NCBI RefSeq assembly: GCF_003403095.1
Contig: NZ_CP031555.1
Span: 4,342,001 to 4,406,000, forward strand
Direction: 5' to 3'
DNA length: 64,000 bases
From: Thalassospira indica
GTDB taxonomy: Bacteria; Pseudomonadota; Alphaproteobacteria; Rhodospirillales; Thalassospiraceae
In this document: positions 38,362 to 47,351 of the stretch, in pieces
Numbering within the stretch: position 1 is the first letter of the stretch
Layout of the letters: the number at the start of each line of letters is the position of its first letter
The notes under the pieces: generated by a model
What the model was told of the DNA's origin: nothing
Seen by the model: the letters and a program-made list of their open reading frames with translations, nothing else
Databases searched by the model: none
Position numbers and translations under genes: made by a program

Positions 38362-39813
38362 CTAACCGATTGCACGCCCAAGCTGATCGGGTTTGGCTAG
38401 GCTTGCATGGCGTTTGGCCATTTCAGCCAGATTGGTTGCCACCACACCGCCGGGCTCGGATGTGCGGCGGGTTTTAATATCCACATGCAACAACAGGGTT
38501 TCCACGGTTGCGGCCACAGCCCCCTCATCATTGATCAGGCGATGGAACAGATGAAGCTTCTTGCCTTCGCCGTTGATCAGTTGTGTCGTGACCCGAATAT
38601 GATCCCCGGCACTGATTTCGTTCAGGTAGCAAACGTGGGTTTCCACGGTGAAATAGCTGCCGCCGTTGGCAATGTAATCGGCGTCCGCACCGATCATCTC
38701 CATGAAGCGGTCGCTTGCCTGTGCGCTGACTTCAACATAGTGGGCTTCGTTCATGTGCCCGTTATAGTCGGTCCAGCTTTGCGGGATCTGTCGATCGCCC
38801 GTCACCGGAAGATCATCCATCGGCATCGGTTCAGGCAGGGACGCTTCATGATCATTGATCGTACCACCTGCACCACTGCCCGATTTTTTGAGCGCACGCA
38901 TCATACCGACAAGGTTGTCATCGCGCAGGCGCTCAAGGTCGCGGATGCTCATATGGCCAGATTGATCATCTGATTGCTGCGCAATACGCGCGGTCAGTTC
39001 CGGAGTCAGTTCCGGCACATCCATAAGCTTCGTCCATGGCCATTTAAGTGCCGGTCCGAACTGCCCGATGAAATGTTCCATCCCGGCCTCGCCACCAGCA
39101 ATGCGATAGGTTTCAAACAATCCCATCTGTGCCCAGCGCAACCCAAAGCCATAGCGGATGGCGTCATCAATTTCCTCGGTTGTGGCGACCTCGTCATGAA
39201 CAAGCCACAGCCCTTCGCGCCAAACGGCCTCAAGCAGTCGGTCGGCAATATGGGCGTCAATTTCCTTGCGCACGACAAGTGGCTTAAGCCCGACGGAGCG
39301 CAGCAAATCACACCCCGCCTCAAGCACCGATGCGTCGGTCGCAGCCGACGGCACCACTTCAATCAAGGGCAACAGATAAACCGGGTTGAACGGATGGGCG
39401 ACAACGATCTGTTCGGGTTTGATCGATCCTTGCTGCAACTCACTTGGCTTAAAGCCCGACGTCGATGACCCGATCAGGCAGTCCGACGGGGCATGGGCCT
39501 GAATTTGTGCGAGGATCTTGTGTTTAAGCGCAAGCTGTTCGGGCACGCTTTCCTGAATCCACTGCGCATCAGAAACGGCTTTTGCCAGGTCGTCATGGAA
39601 AGTCAGCGTACCCTCATCAGGCAAGGAGCGATCATACAGTGCGGGCAGGCTGCAGCGCGCATTGGCCAGTACTTCGTTGATCTTGCGTTTTGCCTGTGGA
39701 TCGGGGTCGAAAACCGCGACATCCCAGCCATTTAGCAAAAAGCGCGAGGCCCAGCCGCCACCAATGACACCACCGCCAATGATTGCAGCTTTTTTGTTTG
39801 TACTAGTGGACAT
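38362..39813 (-). CDS. cdhAB: L-carnitine dehydrogenase fused to a hotdog thioesterase
   Basis: 483 residues joining two activities. Residues 1-320: 3-hydroxyacyl-CoA-dehydrogenase-type enzyme with NAD motif GGGVIGGGWASRF and catalytic HPFNPVYLLPLIEVV, the fold of carnitine 3-dehydrogenase, which oxidises L-carnitine to 3-dehydrocarnitine. Residues about 345-470: 4HBT hotdog thioesterase with TDYNGHMNEAHY, expected to release glycine betaine from betainyl-CoA. In Pseudomonas these are separate cdhA and cdhB; fused forms are known in other Proteobacteria. The start overlaps the cdhC stop by one base (TAATG), which strongly supports the pathway assignment. Gene symbol is by function. Confidence 0.9.
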   Translation of the reverse strand: MSTSTNKKAAIIGGGVIGGGWASRFLLNGWDVAVFDPDPQAKRKINEVLANARCSLPALYDRSLPDEGTLTFHDDLAKAVSDAQWIQESVPEQLALKHKILAQIQAHAPSDCLIGSSTSGFKPSELQQGSIKPEQIVVAHPFNPVYLLPLIEVVPSAATDASVLEAGCDLLRSVGLKPLVVRKEIDAHIADRLLEAVWREGLWLVHDEVATTEEIDDAIRYGFGLRWAQMGLFETYRIAGGEAGMEHFIGQFGPALKWPWTKLMDVPELTPELTARIAQQSDDQSGHMSIRDLERLRDDNLVGMMRALKKSGSGAGGTINDHEASLPEPMPMDDLPVTGDRQIPQSWTDYNGHMNEAHYVEVSAQASDRFMEMIGADADYIANGGSYFTVETHVCYLNEISAGDHIRVTTQLINGEGKKLHLFHRLINDEGAVAATVETLLLHVDIKTRRTSEPGGVVATNLAEMAKRHASLAKPDQLGRAIG

Positions 39814-40724
39814 TAGCGTGGTTCCCGCTTGGTCAGGCCAAGCTTCTTGCGGACCGCATCCGGGCCAATCACGGTGGTCCCCATGCCTTCGATAATGCCA
39901 ACCGCGCGCTCAACTAGTTGGGCGTTGGTGGCAAGCACGCCTTTGGACAGATAGATATTGTCTTCCAGACCAACCCGGACATTCCCACCAGCCAGAACCG
40001 ATGCCGCAACATAGGGCATCTGATCACGTCCAATGGAAAAGGCCGACCAATTCCAGTCAGAAGGCACATTATTGACCATCGCCATAAAGGTATTGAGGTC
40101 ATTGGGCGCGCCCCACGGAATGCCCATGCAAAGCTGCACCAGAGCCGGACTTTCAAGAATGCCTTCACTTACCAGTTGCTTGGCAAACCACAGATGGCCG
40201 GTATCGAATGCCTCGATCTCGGGCTTGACGCCAAGATCGGTCATCATCTGACCCATGGCGCGCAACATGCCCGGCGTGTTGGTCATGACATAATCGGCCT
40301 CGGCAAAGTTCATCGTGCCGCAATCAAGGGTGCAGATTTCCGGCAGGCAATCGGCGATGTGAGCCATGCGTTCAGTGGCCCCGATCATGTCAGTCGCGGC
40401 TTCATTAACCGGAAGCGGCGCCTCGGTGGAGCCAAAGACGATATCCCCGCCCATGCCGGCGGTCAGGTTCAGAACAACATCAACATCCGCGGCACGCACC
40501 CGTTCGGTCAGTTCGCGGTAATATTTCAAGTCACGTGACGGTGCCCCGGTTTCGGGATCACGGACATGGCAATGCACCACGGCCGCCCCGGCCTTCGCCG
40601 CGTCAATCGCGCTATTGGCAATCTGTTCGGGGGATCTTGGCACATGCGGGGATTTGTCCTGTGTTCCGCCAGACCCTGTAACGGCGGCGGTAATGAAGAC
40701 TTCCTTGTTCATCGAAAGCGGCAT
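39813..40724 (-). CDS. cdhC: BKACE-family 3-dehydrocarnitine cleavage enzyme
   Basis: 303-residue member of the beta-keto acid cleavage (DUF849/BKACE) family, Zn-dependent TIM-barrel enzymes. Zn-site motif VHCHVRDPETG, then TLDCGTMNF and EAFDTGHLWFA are present. In carnitine operons this enzyme condenses 3-dehydrocarnitine with acetyl-CoA and yields betainyl-CoA plus acetoacetate. Start at 40724 (MPLSMNKEV), with GTGAGG upstream; an ATG at 40712 is also possible. It is the first gene of cdhC-cdhAB, divergent from a GlxA-type regulator 94 bases away. Confidence 0.92.
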   Translation of the reverse strand: MPLSMNKEVFITAAVTGSGGTQDKSPHVPRSPEQIANSAIDAAKAGAAVVHCHVRDPETGAPSRDLKYYRELTERVRAADVDVVLNLTAGMGGDIVFGSTEAPLPVNEAATDMIGATERMAHIADCLPEICTLDCGTMNFAEADYVMTNTPGMLRAMGQMMTDLGVKPEIEAFDTGHLWFAKQLVSEGILESPALVQLCMGIPWGAPNDLNTFMAMVNNVPSDWNWSAFSIGRDQMPYVAASVLAGGNVRVGLEDNIYLSKGVLATNAQLVERAVGIIEGMGTTVIGPDAVRKKLGLTKREPR

Positions 40725-40818
40725 GATGGCCTCACTGTTTTTGCAATCATTCTCTGCCATCAGGATATCTCGATTGCCGATATTGATTTTACATATTCCG
40801 TCATTTACTTTTCTGATC

Positions 40819-41811
40819 ATGCCAAGCACGCATCATCGATTTGTCTTTGTCCTGTTTGACGGATTTTCCAATCTGGTTCTGGCCAGTGCGCTGGAACCGT
40901 TGCGCGCAGCTGCAGGCCTGCCGAACGGATCCGACATCCGTTGGGATATCTGCACAATTGACGGAACACCCGCGACAAGTTCCAGTGATCTTGTCATCAC
41001 GCCCAGGGCTGCCCTGAATGCCATCCCCGATCCGACGCGGATTGATTATCTGGTGGTGATATCGGGCTATGATATGCGCCAACATTTATCTTCGCGTACC
41101 CGCGCACGACTGCAAAATGCTGCGCAACATGCCAACACCGTGATCGGTGTCGATACCGCCGCATGGTTGCTGGCGTCGTGCAATATGTTGGCGGGCAAAT
41201 CGGCAACCATCCATTGGCAGGAACTTGATCAGTTCCGTGAACAGTTCACCGATGTCACCGTATTGACCGATCGCTTTGTCGAAGACGGTAAAATGATCAC
41301 ATCCGGGGGGGCCGCAACCGTCATGGAAATGATGCTGCACATCCTCGCGCGGCAATATGGGCCAGCGGTTGCCTTTGATGTCAGCAATCTGTTTGTCTAT
41401 GATGCCTGTCATCAGCGGCACGGCGCCCCCAATATATCTGGACGCGGCGCAGACAGGTTACATGGTCCGAGCGCGGATCATGTAAGGCGTGCGGTTGCCG
41501 AAATGATCGCCCATATCGAAACACCGGTTGCGCTGAAATCCATCGCGAGCCACGCGGGATGTTCGTTGCGCAGTCTGGATCGCGCCTTTCAGGAAAATCT
41601 TCAAATGGCGCCGGGCAAATATTATCAGATGCTGCGCCTTGGCCGGGCCCGTGATCTGGCAAGATCAACCGACATGAAGCTTGCCGATATCGCCCTTCAA
41701 ACCGGGTTCAAAAGCCACGCGGCACTCAGCCGGGCCTATGCGCAGGCCTTTGGCACAACCTTGCGCGCCATGCGCAGCAAACGTCGACCTGCCGCGATCA
41801 TAGGCACATAA
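40819..41811 (+). CDS. cdhR: GlxA-type AraC regulator, probable CdhR
   Basis: 330-residue activator with an N-terminal DJ-1/PfpI-like (amidotransferase-fold) domain (about 1-190, FVLFDGFSNLVLASALEPLRAA) and a C-terminal AraC double helix-turn-helix (about 225-325, IASHAGCSLRSLDRAFQ and DIALQTGFKSHAALSRAY). CdhR of Pseudomonas, the carnitine-responsive activator, has this architecture, and the gene is divergent from cdhC. The ATG at 40819 starts the conserved region; there is no good ribosome-binding site for longer frames. Assignment as CdhR rests on context. Confidence 0.85.
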   Translation: MPSTHHRFVFVLFDGFSNLVLASALEPLRAAAGLPNGSDIRWDICTIDGTPATSSSDLVITPRAALNAIPDPTRIDYLVVISGYDMRQHLSSRTRARLQNAAQHANTVIGVDTAAWLLASCNMLAGKSATIHWQELDQFREQFTDVTVLTDRFVEDGKMITSGGAATVMEMMLHILARQYGPAVAFDVSNLFVYDACHQRHGAPNISGRGADRLHGPSADHVRRAVAEMIAHIETPVALKSIASHAGCSLRSLDRAFQENLQMAPGKYYQMLRLGRARDLARSTDMKLADIALQTGFKSHAALSRAYAQAFGTTLRAMRSKRRPAAIIGT

Positions 41812-41820
41812 CAGACCACG

Positions 41821-42753
41821 TTACAGCCGAATTGACTCAACACTGTTCTTCAAAAGCCGCGCACTTTTTTCAAGGCCGTCACGCTCTGCACTGACAAGGT
41901 CAGGCATCAGATCGGTCTCAATCCCTTGCGCCCCGACCACGCGGGGAATGGACAGTGCAACGTCCTTGACCCCGACAATTTCGGGGGTCACGCACGATAC
42001 GGTCAGAACGTCATGCTGATCCCGAGCAATCGCCTTGATGATCCGCGCCAAGCCGGCCCCGATCCCGTAATAGGTCGCCCCCTTGCCCTTGATGATTTTA
42101 TAAGCTGCATTGCGCACACCATCATCAATGGTGGCACGTACATGTTCTGTAATCGGGGATCCGACCTGGGCGGCAATATCGGCCAGTGAAAGCGATCCCA
42201 CCTTGGCATTCGACCAGGCCAGAACTTCGCTGTCGCCATGTTCGCCAAGAACATAGGAATGAACCGATTGCGGCGAAATGCCCAGATGACGCCCCAAAAG
42301 ACTGCGGAAACGGGCAGTATCAAGGATGGTCCCCGAACCGATCACGCGGTTGGCAGGCAACCCGGATATCCGTTGCGTGATCTGGGTCATGATATCGACC
42401 GGGTTCGACGCAATCAGGAGAATTGCGTCAGGCGCCACCGCAAGAACATTGCCGACCACGTCCTTGAAAACGGCTGCGTTTCTTTCCAGCAAAGCCAGCC
42501 TGCTTTCACCGGGTTTCTGACTGACCCCGGCGGCAAGGATGATCACCGATGCCCCGGCAAGCCCGACATAGTCAGCCGCCTCGACGATTGTTGAGGATAG
42601 AAAGGGCACTGCGTGCGCAATGTCTTCGGCTTGGGCGACGGCCAGATCATGGTTCTGATCAACCAGAACCACCGAACTTGCGAGTCCCATGACGGCAAGC
42701 GCATAGCCCGCCGAACTTCCGACCATTCCGGCCCCGACAATTCCGACTTTCAT
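41821..42753 (-). CDS. ldh: L-lactate dehydrogenase, NAD-dependent
   Basis: 310-residue classical LDH/MDH-family enzyme. NAD motif GIVGAGMVGSSAGY, mobile loop GVSQKPGESRLALLERN, catalytic His in GEHGDSEV. The specificity position (Gln79, in QKPGESR) is Gln, as in lactate dehydrogenases, not Arg as in malate dehydrogenases. ATG at 42753 begins MKVGIVG. It lies between the carnitine regulator and gbcA, on the opposite strand; a role with a hydroxy acid of the pathway cannot be excluded but lactate is the default. Confidence 0.88.
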   Translation of the reverse strand: MKVGIVGAGMVGSSAGYALAVMGLASSVVLVDQNHDLAVAQAEDIAHAVPFLSSTIVEAADYVGLAGASVIILAAGVSQKPGESRLALLERNAAVFKDVVGNVLAVAPDAILLIASNPVDIMTQITQRISGLPANRVIGSGTILDTARFRSLLGRHLGISPQSVHSYVLGEHGDSEVLAWSNAKVGSLSLADIAAQVGSPITEHVRATIDDGVRNAAYKIIKGKGATYYGIGAGLARIIKAIARDQHDVLTVSCVTPEIVGVKDVALSIPRVVGAQGIETDLMPDLVSAERDGLEKSARLLKNSVESIRL

Positions 42754-43099
42754 CACCCGAATCCCCAATTTTCACAGTTTGTTGTAATGATGATGCCATT
42801 GCCCTCCAGCAAGGTCAAAAAAGCAAGGAAATCTGCCGCTGCACATTGAAATTTCTCCAGACAAAGGCCACCTAGCCGGTATCGCGTGCCTGACAATGAT
42901 AACTGCGTCGCAAAACTACTGCCCAATTGACTTATGCTTTCTCCCTTAGCGACCTCATTTAGAAATAGATTTTCGGATCGCTCACTCTTTACTGTGGGCG
43001 TGCCAAAGAGCAGGTTACCTGCCGGCGGAGTAGAGGGAGACTTTGGGTGCAACTGACAGCCCGCAGACCAGCACGTAAAGCGTACGTGAACCACTTTTC

Positions 43100-43123
43100 G
43101 TATTCGCCTTTGGTTGCGAATAC
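43100..43123. promoter_or_regulatory. Inverted repeat upstream of gbcA
   Basis: GTATTCGC and GCGAATAC, a perfect 8-bp dyad with an 8-base spacer, about 290 bases before gbcA. Could be a regulator site or a leader hairpin. Confidence 0.35.
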
Positions 43124-43313
43124 AAATCGTGCCTGCACCTTGGGGATTGCGGGGCACGGGTTACTGCGTTCGGGTTCAACACACAGTGCAAGAACACCAA
43201 ACTGTCAGCTACCTCGGCAATACCAACTTACTCGCGCGCAGTTAGCCACCGAAGACGTCCAGGAAATAAGCCCGAGGCCGGAGACAACCGGTTTCAATTG
43301 TCTGTACACCGAT

Positions 43314-43323
43314 GAACGCGTTC
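43314..43323. promoter_or_regulatory. Palindrome upstream of gbcA
   Basis: GAACGCGTTC, perfect 10-base palindrome about 88 bases before the gbcA start, inside CCGATGAACGCGTTCGGTG. Confidence 0.3.
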
Positions 43324-43410
43324 GGTGATATGCTTACGCCCTGATGCAAACGGCTAGCCATGCACAGGATTCCATCCAGATACCATTGAGAAAAGCCGAG
43401 GTATCCGACC

Positions 43411-44682
43411 ATGCATTCTTCTGACATTCAAAAACTCGTCGCCCGCCGCCAGACATTCAAAAGCCTTGAAGCACCGTTTTACAGTGACCAGGGTATTCTC
43501 GATCTGGATATGGAAGTGATCTTTGGCCAGAACTGGATTTTTGTTGGCGTAGAGCCGGAACTTCCGGAACCGGGCGACTGCGTCACCGTTGAAATCGGCG
43601 GCGCGTCAATCCTGATCCTGCGTGGCGACGACATGGGGATTCGTGCCTTCCATAACGTTTGCCGTCACCGCGGTGCGAAACTGATCGACGAACGCCAGAC
43701 CACGATTGGCAATATCGTCTGCCGGTATCATGGCTGGACCTATAACGAGGATGGCGACCTTATCCTTGCCGAACACATGGGATCGGGATTTGATAAAAGC
43801 TGCCATGGCCTTAAAACGGTCCATGTTCGTTCCATCGCTGGCCTGATCTTTATCTGCCTTGCCAAGGATGCACCGGCCGATATCGAAGACATGGCCAAGG
43901 TCATGGAACCCTATCTTGCGCCGCACGATCTTGCCAACTGCAAGGTCGCCCACGTTTCCGAACTGATCGAGGAAGGAAACTGGAAGCTGACCATGGAAAA
44001 CAACCGCGAGTGCTATCACTGCGAGGGCAACCACCCACAACTGACCGTGCCGCTCTCGGAATTTGGATTTGGCTTCTCGCCTGATGAACTTGATCAGCGC
44101 CGCTCCGAAGACGTTGCGAAATATAGCCAAACCATCGCCAATGACCATGCCCGCTGGGAAGCGTGCGGTCTGCCGTCCGCCGAACAGGATCATTTGTCGA
44201 ACGTGACCGGTTTCCGCACCATGCGTCTGCCGCTGATGCGTGAAGGGGAATCGCATACTCTTGATACAAAATCAGCCTCCAAAAAACTGCTTGGCAATTT
44301 CACCGATGCCAAACTTGGTGGCCTGAGCTTCTGGACGCATCCGAACTCCTGGCACCACTTCATGGCCGACCATGTGGTCACGTTCAGTGTCCTGCCGCTA
44401 TCGCCGAACAGAACGCTAGTGCGCACGACCTGGCTGGTTCACAAGGACGCGCACGAGAACGAGGATTACAACCTTGATAACCTCACCCATGTGTGGAACA
44501 TGACCAACCAGCAGGATGCAGACCTTGTGCGTCTTGCCCAGATTGGCAGTGAACAACCTGCATACGAACCGGGCCCCTATTCCAAGTTTACCGAACCGCA
44601 TGTCGAGGCGTTCTGTGACTGGTACATCAAGCGTCTGGAAGACCACTTTGCATCGACCAAAGCCGGGATTGCCGCAGAATGA
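43411..44682 (+). CDS. gbcA: Glycine betaine monooxygenase, Rieske oxygenase component
   Basis: 423-residue terminal oxygenase that removes a methyl group from glycine betaine as formaldehyde, giving dimethylglycine. Rieske 2Fe-2S ligands Cys84-x-His86 and Cys104-x2-His107 (CRYHGW); mononuclear iron His203 and His208 in ENNRECYHCEGNHPQ. Length and motifs fit the GbcA group rather than ring-hydroxylating dioxygenases. Its stop overlaps the start of the reductase gene by ATGA. Context (gbcB, GbdR-like regulator, etf, dimethylglycine dehydrogenase, carnitine genes) supports betaine as substrate; stachydrine demethylase is the main alternative. Confidence 0.9.
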   Translation: MHSSDIQKLVARRQTFKSLEAPFYSDQGILDLDMEVIFGQNWIFVGVEPELPEPGDCVTVEIGGASILILRGDDMGIRAFHNVCRHRGAKLIDERQTTIGNIVCRYHGWTYNEDGDLILAEHMGSGFDKSCHGLKTVHVRSIAGLIFICLAKDAPADIEDMAKVMEPYLAPHDLANCKVAHVSELIEEGNWKLTMENNRECYHCEGNHPQLTVPLSEFGFGFSPDELDQRRSEDVAKYSQTIANDHARWEACGLPSAEQDHLSNVTGFRTMRLPLMREGESHTLDTKSASKKLLGNFTDAKLGGLSFWTHPNSWHHFMADHVVTFSVLPLSPNRTLVRTTWLVHKDAHENEDYNLDNLTHVWNMTNQQDADLVRLAQIGSEQPAYEPGPYSKFTEPHVEAFCDWYIKRLEDHFASTKAGIAAE

Positions 44683-45812
44683 CCGACAAGAACACCACTG
44701 ACAGCAACAAGGGCAATGAAGCCCCGGTGGAAGAAATTCTGACCGAAGTCACCCGGGTCCCGCTTTGGGACCCGGAGAATGACGACGTTCTTGTCTGCCG
44801 TCAGGTGCGTCAGGAAACGCATGACGTAAAGACCTTTGTCTTTTCTGCGCGCGAACCGCGGGCGTTTCGTTTTTACCCCGGCCAGTTCATGACCTTTGAA
44901 CTGCCGGTCGATGGCATGATTACCCGTTGCTATACCATCTCGGCCTCGGCAGCCCGCCCGTACCGTATTGAAATTACGGTTAAACGGGTTCCGGGTGGCC
45001 CGGGTTCGAACTGGCTGCATGACAACATGCTCCCGGGCAAGGAAATCAATGTCTCTGGCCCGGGCGGCGAATTTACCGCCGATGCAACCGGTGAAGAGAA
45101 GCTTCTGTTCATTTCAGCAGGCAGCGGCATCACCCCGATGATGTCGATGACACGTACCGCCTGTGACCTGTCAGAACCGACCGACCTTCATTTCGTTCAT
45201 GCAGCGCGCACGCCGTCTGATCTGATTTTCCGTGATGAACTTGCCCTTCTGGCGTCACAAAACCCGACGCTCAAGGTTGCTCTGACCTGCGACAGCACGT
45301 CTGCAAGCCATCAGTGGACCGGCTATACCGGCCGTCTGAGCTTGGCGATGTTGTCGCTGATGTCGCCCGACTTCAAGGATCGCAAGGTGTTTTGTTGTGG
45401 ACCGGGCCGCTTCATGGAAGGGGTTCGCAACATGCTCGAAGAAGCCGGCTTCGACATGGGCAAGTATTATGAGGAAAGCTTTGATTTCGGGGCCGAGACT
45501 GCGGGCACCTTCGAAGAGCACGCCTCTGTCGCACCGGAAATCAGCGAGCAAACCTTCCGTGTCAGCTTCAGCAAGACCGGTCATGTGGTCGAATGCAGCC
45601 CGGGGATGACCATCCTGTCGGCTGCCAAGGAAGCAGGCCTGATGCCGATGTCATCCTGTCAGCGCGGCATTTGCGGCACCTGCAAATCCAAACTGGTATC
45701 GGGCGATGTCGATATGAATCATGGTGGCGGCATCCGTCAGCGCGAAATTGATCAGGGCAAGATCCTGATTTGCTGCTCCACCCCGCTTTCCGATGTCGAG
45801 GTCGAGATTTAA
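44679..45812 (+). CDS. gbcB: Glycine betaine monooxygenase reductase component
   Basis: 377-residue electron-transfer partner of GbcA. About residues 40-145: FAD domain (RCYTISASAA); about 150-260: NAD domain (LLFISAGSGITPMMSM, VFCCGPGRFMEG); about 290-377: plant-type ferredoxin with the 2Fe-2S ligands in SSCQRGICGTCKSKL plus Cys in ILICCSTP. An acidic N-terminal 30 residues precede the core. Translation is coupled to gbcA by a four-base overlap; a strong terminator follows. Confidence 0.92.
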   Translation: MTDKNTTDSNKGNEAPVEEILTEVTRVPLWDPENDDVLVCRQVRQETHDVKTFVFSAREPRAFRFYPGQFMTFELPVDGMITRCYTISASAARPYRIEITVKRVPGGPGSNWLHDNMLPGKEINVSGPGGEFTADATGEEKLLFISAGSGITPMMSMTRTACDLSEPTDLHFVHAARTPSDLIFRDELALLASQNPTLKVALTCDSTSASHQWTGYTGRLSLAMLSLMSPDFKDRKVFCCGPGRFMEGVRNMLEEAGFDMGKYYEESFDFGAETAGTFEEHASVAPEISEQTFRVSFSKTGHVVECSPGMTILSAAKEAGLMPMSSCQRGICGTCKSKLVSGDVDMNHGGGIRQREIDQGKILICCSTPLSDVEVEI

Positions 45813-45842
45813 TACGCTCGGCAATCTCTGGCGCATCAATTC

Positions 45843-45879
45843 AAACGCCCTGCTTACCTTCACAGTAAGCAGGGCGTTT
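45843..45879. terminator. Bidirectional terminator after gbcAB
   Basis: Perfect 15-bp stem AAACGCCCTGCTTAC / GTAAGCAGGGCGTTT, 7-base loop, T-run on the right, between convergent gbcB and the GbdR-like gene. Confidence 0.92.
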
Positions 45880-45884
45880 TTTTA

Positions 45885-46934
45885 TTATGCCCCAGCCTCA
45901 AGCTGCGGTGCGTCTTCGACCATCGCACTGGACGCCAGTGAATCCGGGATCGGGCGGCGCAATGCCTGTGGCGTACAGCCATAACGACGGCGGAACATCC
46001 GGCTAAGGTGCGACGAGTCGCAAAAGCCGCAATCAACCGCAATCTGGGCAACCGACTTGTCGCTTTTCTCGATCAGGTGCTGGGCCAGATCAAGGCGGAT
46101 ATTCAGAAACGCCACCTGTGGTGATGTATCAAGTGCCATCCTGAAATGCCGTTCGATCTGGCGTTTGCTATTGCCCATGCGGCGCGCAATTTCCTGAACC
46201 GAAATCGGCATGTCGATATTTTGTTGCATGATCAAAAGCGCGCGCTGCACGATCTGATCCTGCGTCTTCAAATCAAGCGGGATGCCCGGCTGCGGTTTTT
46301 CCGCCTGAAGGGCATCGTCAATAATCATGATATGCAGGCTTTTATTCGCCTGCGCCCGCCCGACATGCTTGTCCACCAGATAGGCCGCCAAATGTGCCGA
46401 ACTGACCCCACCCGAACAGGTCAACCTATCCCTATCGACCACGAAAATCTGTTCGGTTACCGGGTCAAGCCCTTCGAACTGTTCGACAACTTCGGAATGA
46501 TGGAACCAACTGACACAACAACGATACCCGTCAAGAAGCCCGGCCTCATGCAGCATAAAGACCCCGGTGCAAACACCGACAAGCGGCACCCCGGCCGCGG
46601 CCGCCTCATGCAGGAATTTCTGATAAGCCGGGCTCAGCTTCTCGGCGTCATCCATCAGCCCGCCAACAACTACGATATAATTGAACCGCCTTGGATCGCC
46701 CAAGCGTTCCTTGGGCTGCACCGCGATGCCGCTACTTGATGTGATCGGGTCCATCGTGTCGGACAGAACCGTCCATTTACACAGGATCGGACGACTGCGA
46801 TCCCCTTCGTCTGCGGCAAGACGCAGAACATCAACAAAATTGGCGAAGGCGCACAATGTAAAGCGTTTTGCGAGGATAAAACCGACGGTTAAACGCGGCG
46901 CAGTCTGGGCACGTGCTTCAGGCTTCTTGAGCAT
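45885..46934 (-). CDS. gbdR: GlxA-type AraC regulator, GbdR-like
   Basis: 349-residue regulator with an N-terminal DJ-1/PfpI-like domain (about 20-205, FILAKRFTLCAFANFVDVLRLAAD, GVPLVGVCTGVFMLHEAGLL) and an AraC helix-turn-helix pair (about 240-335, VQEIARRMGNSKRQIERHF, QIAVDCGFCDSSHLSRMF). GbdR, the betaine- and dimethylglycine-responsive activator of Pseudomonas, has this form and WFHHSE-type motif. ATG at 46934 has a perfect GGAGGA. It lies between gbcAB and etfBA and is likely to act on both. Name by context and architecture. Confidence 0.87.
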   Translation of the reverse strand: MLKKPEARAQTAPRLTVGFILAKRFTLCAFANFVDVLRLAADEGDRSRPILCKWTVLSDTMDPITSSSGIAVQPKERLGDPRRFNYIVVVGGLMDDAEKLSPAYQKFLHEAAAAGVPLVGVCTGVFMLHEAGLLDGYRCCVSWFHHSEVVEQFEGLDPVTEQIFVVDRDRLTCSGGVSSAHLAAYLVDKHVGRAQANKSLHIMIIDDALQAEKPQPGIPLDLKTQDQIVQRALLIMQQNIDMPISVQEIARRMGNSKRQIERHFRMALDTSPQVAFLNIRLDLAQHLIEKSDKSVAQIAVDCGFCDSSHLSRMFRRRYGCTPQALRRPIPDSLASSAMVEDAPQLEAGA

Positions 46935-47351
46935 CGGTTCCTCCGATACAGACAAGGTTACCGGCTTTGTCGTAGCGGTAATCTCACTTTGACGCAAACA
47001 TTCTATTTTTTGGCGCAAAAAGTCGCCAGATTACTTTTCATGATACCGAAGGGTATGTCGGCTAAGCAAGAGAAACACAGGGTCACGGCAGAATCAACAA
47101 TCGGATTGCGATCAAGATGCCAAAATCGGCAAACAGTACATTCGCGCCCCGGAATGATCGCCAGAAACGTGTCCAAATTGCCCCGACCCCGGAAACTCGG
47201 CATCCAGAATTGCACCACGGTCAATATCGCCTCCGGTAGTGTCGCATCGCGTAACGCTTCCAGTCTTTGAAACTTACATCGGGTTGCTGCAAGACGCACC
47301 CACCCCGGGCCAAAAGTTTGTTTGATCCGGATTTCGTCAGAGAGGGAAATG
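46935..47351. other. Divergent promoter region gbdR / etfB
   Basis: 417 bases containing promoters for the GbdR-like gene and for the etfBA-purU-dehydrogenase operon. No RNA gene or clear operator is seen; small open frames lack ribosome-binding sites. Confidence 0.4.

Larger units (their letters stand above)
42754..43410. other. Intergenic region upstream of gbcAB
   Basis: 657 bases between the divergent ldh and gbcA genes. Holds an 8-bp inverted repeat at 43100-43123 and a GAACGCGTTC palindrome at 43314-43323. Small open frames across it have no ribosome-binding sites. No tRNA or riboswitch recognised; a long regulated leader or distant activator sites for the GbdR-like protein are plausible. 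Confidence 0.4.

Noticed and set aside
41821..42753. Malate dehydrogenase
   Set aside because: The specificity residue in the mobile loop is Gln, as in lactate dehydrogenases, not Arg.
43047..43328. Small frames in the ldh-gbcA gap
   Set aside because: No ribosome-binding sites and no conserved pattern; the region looks regulatory.
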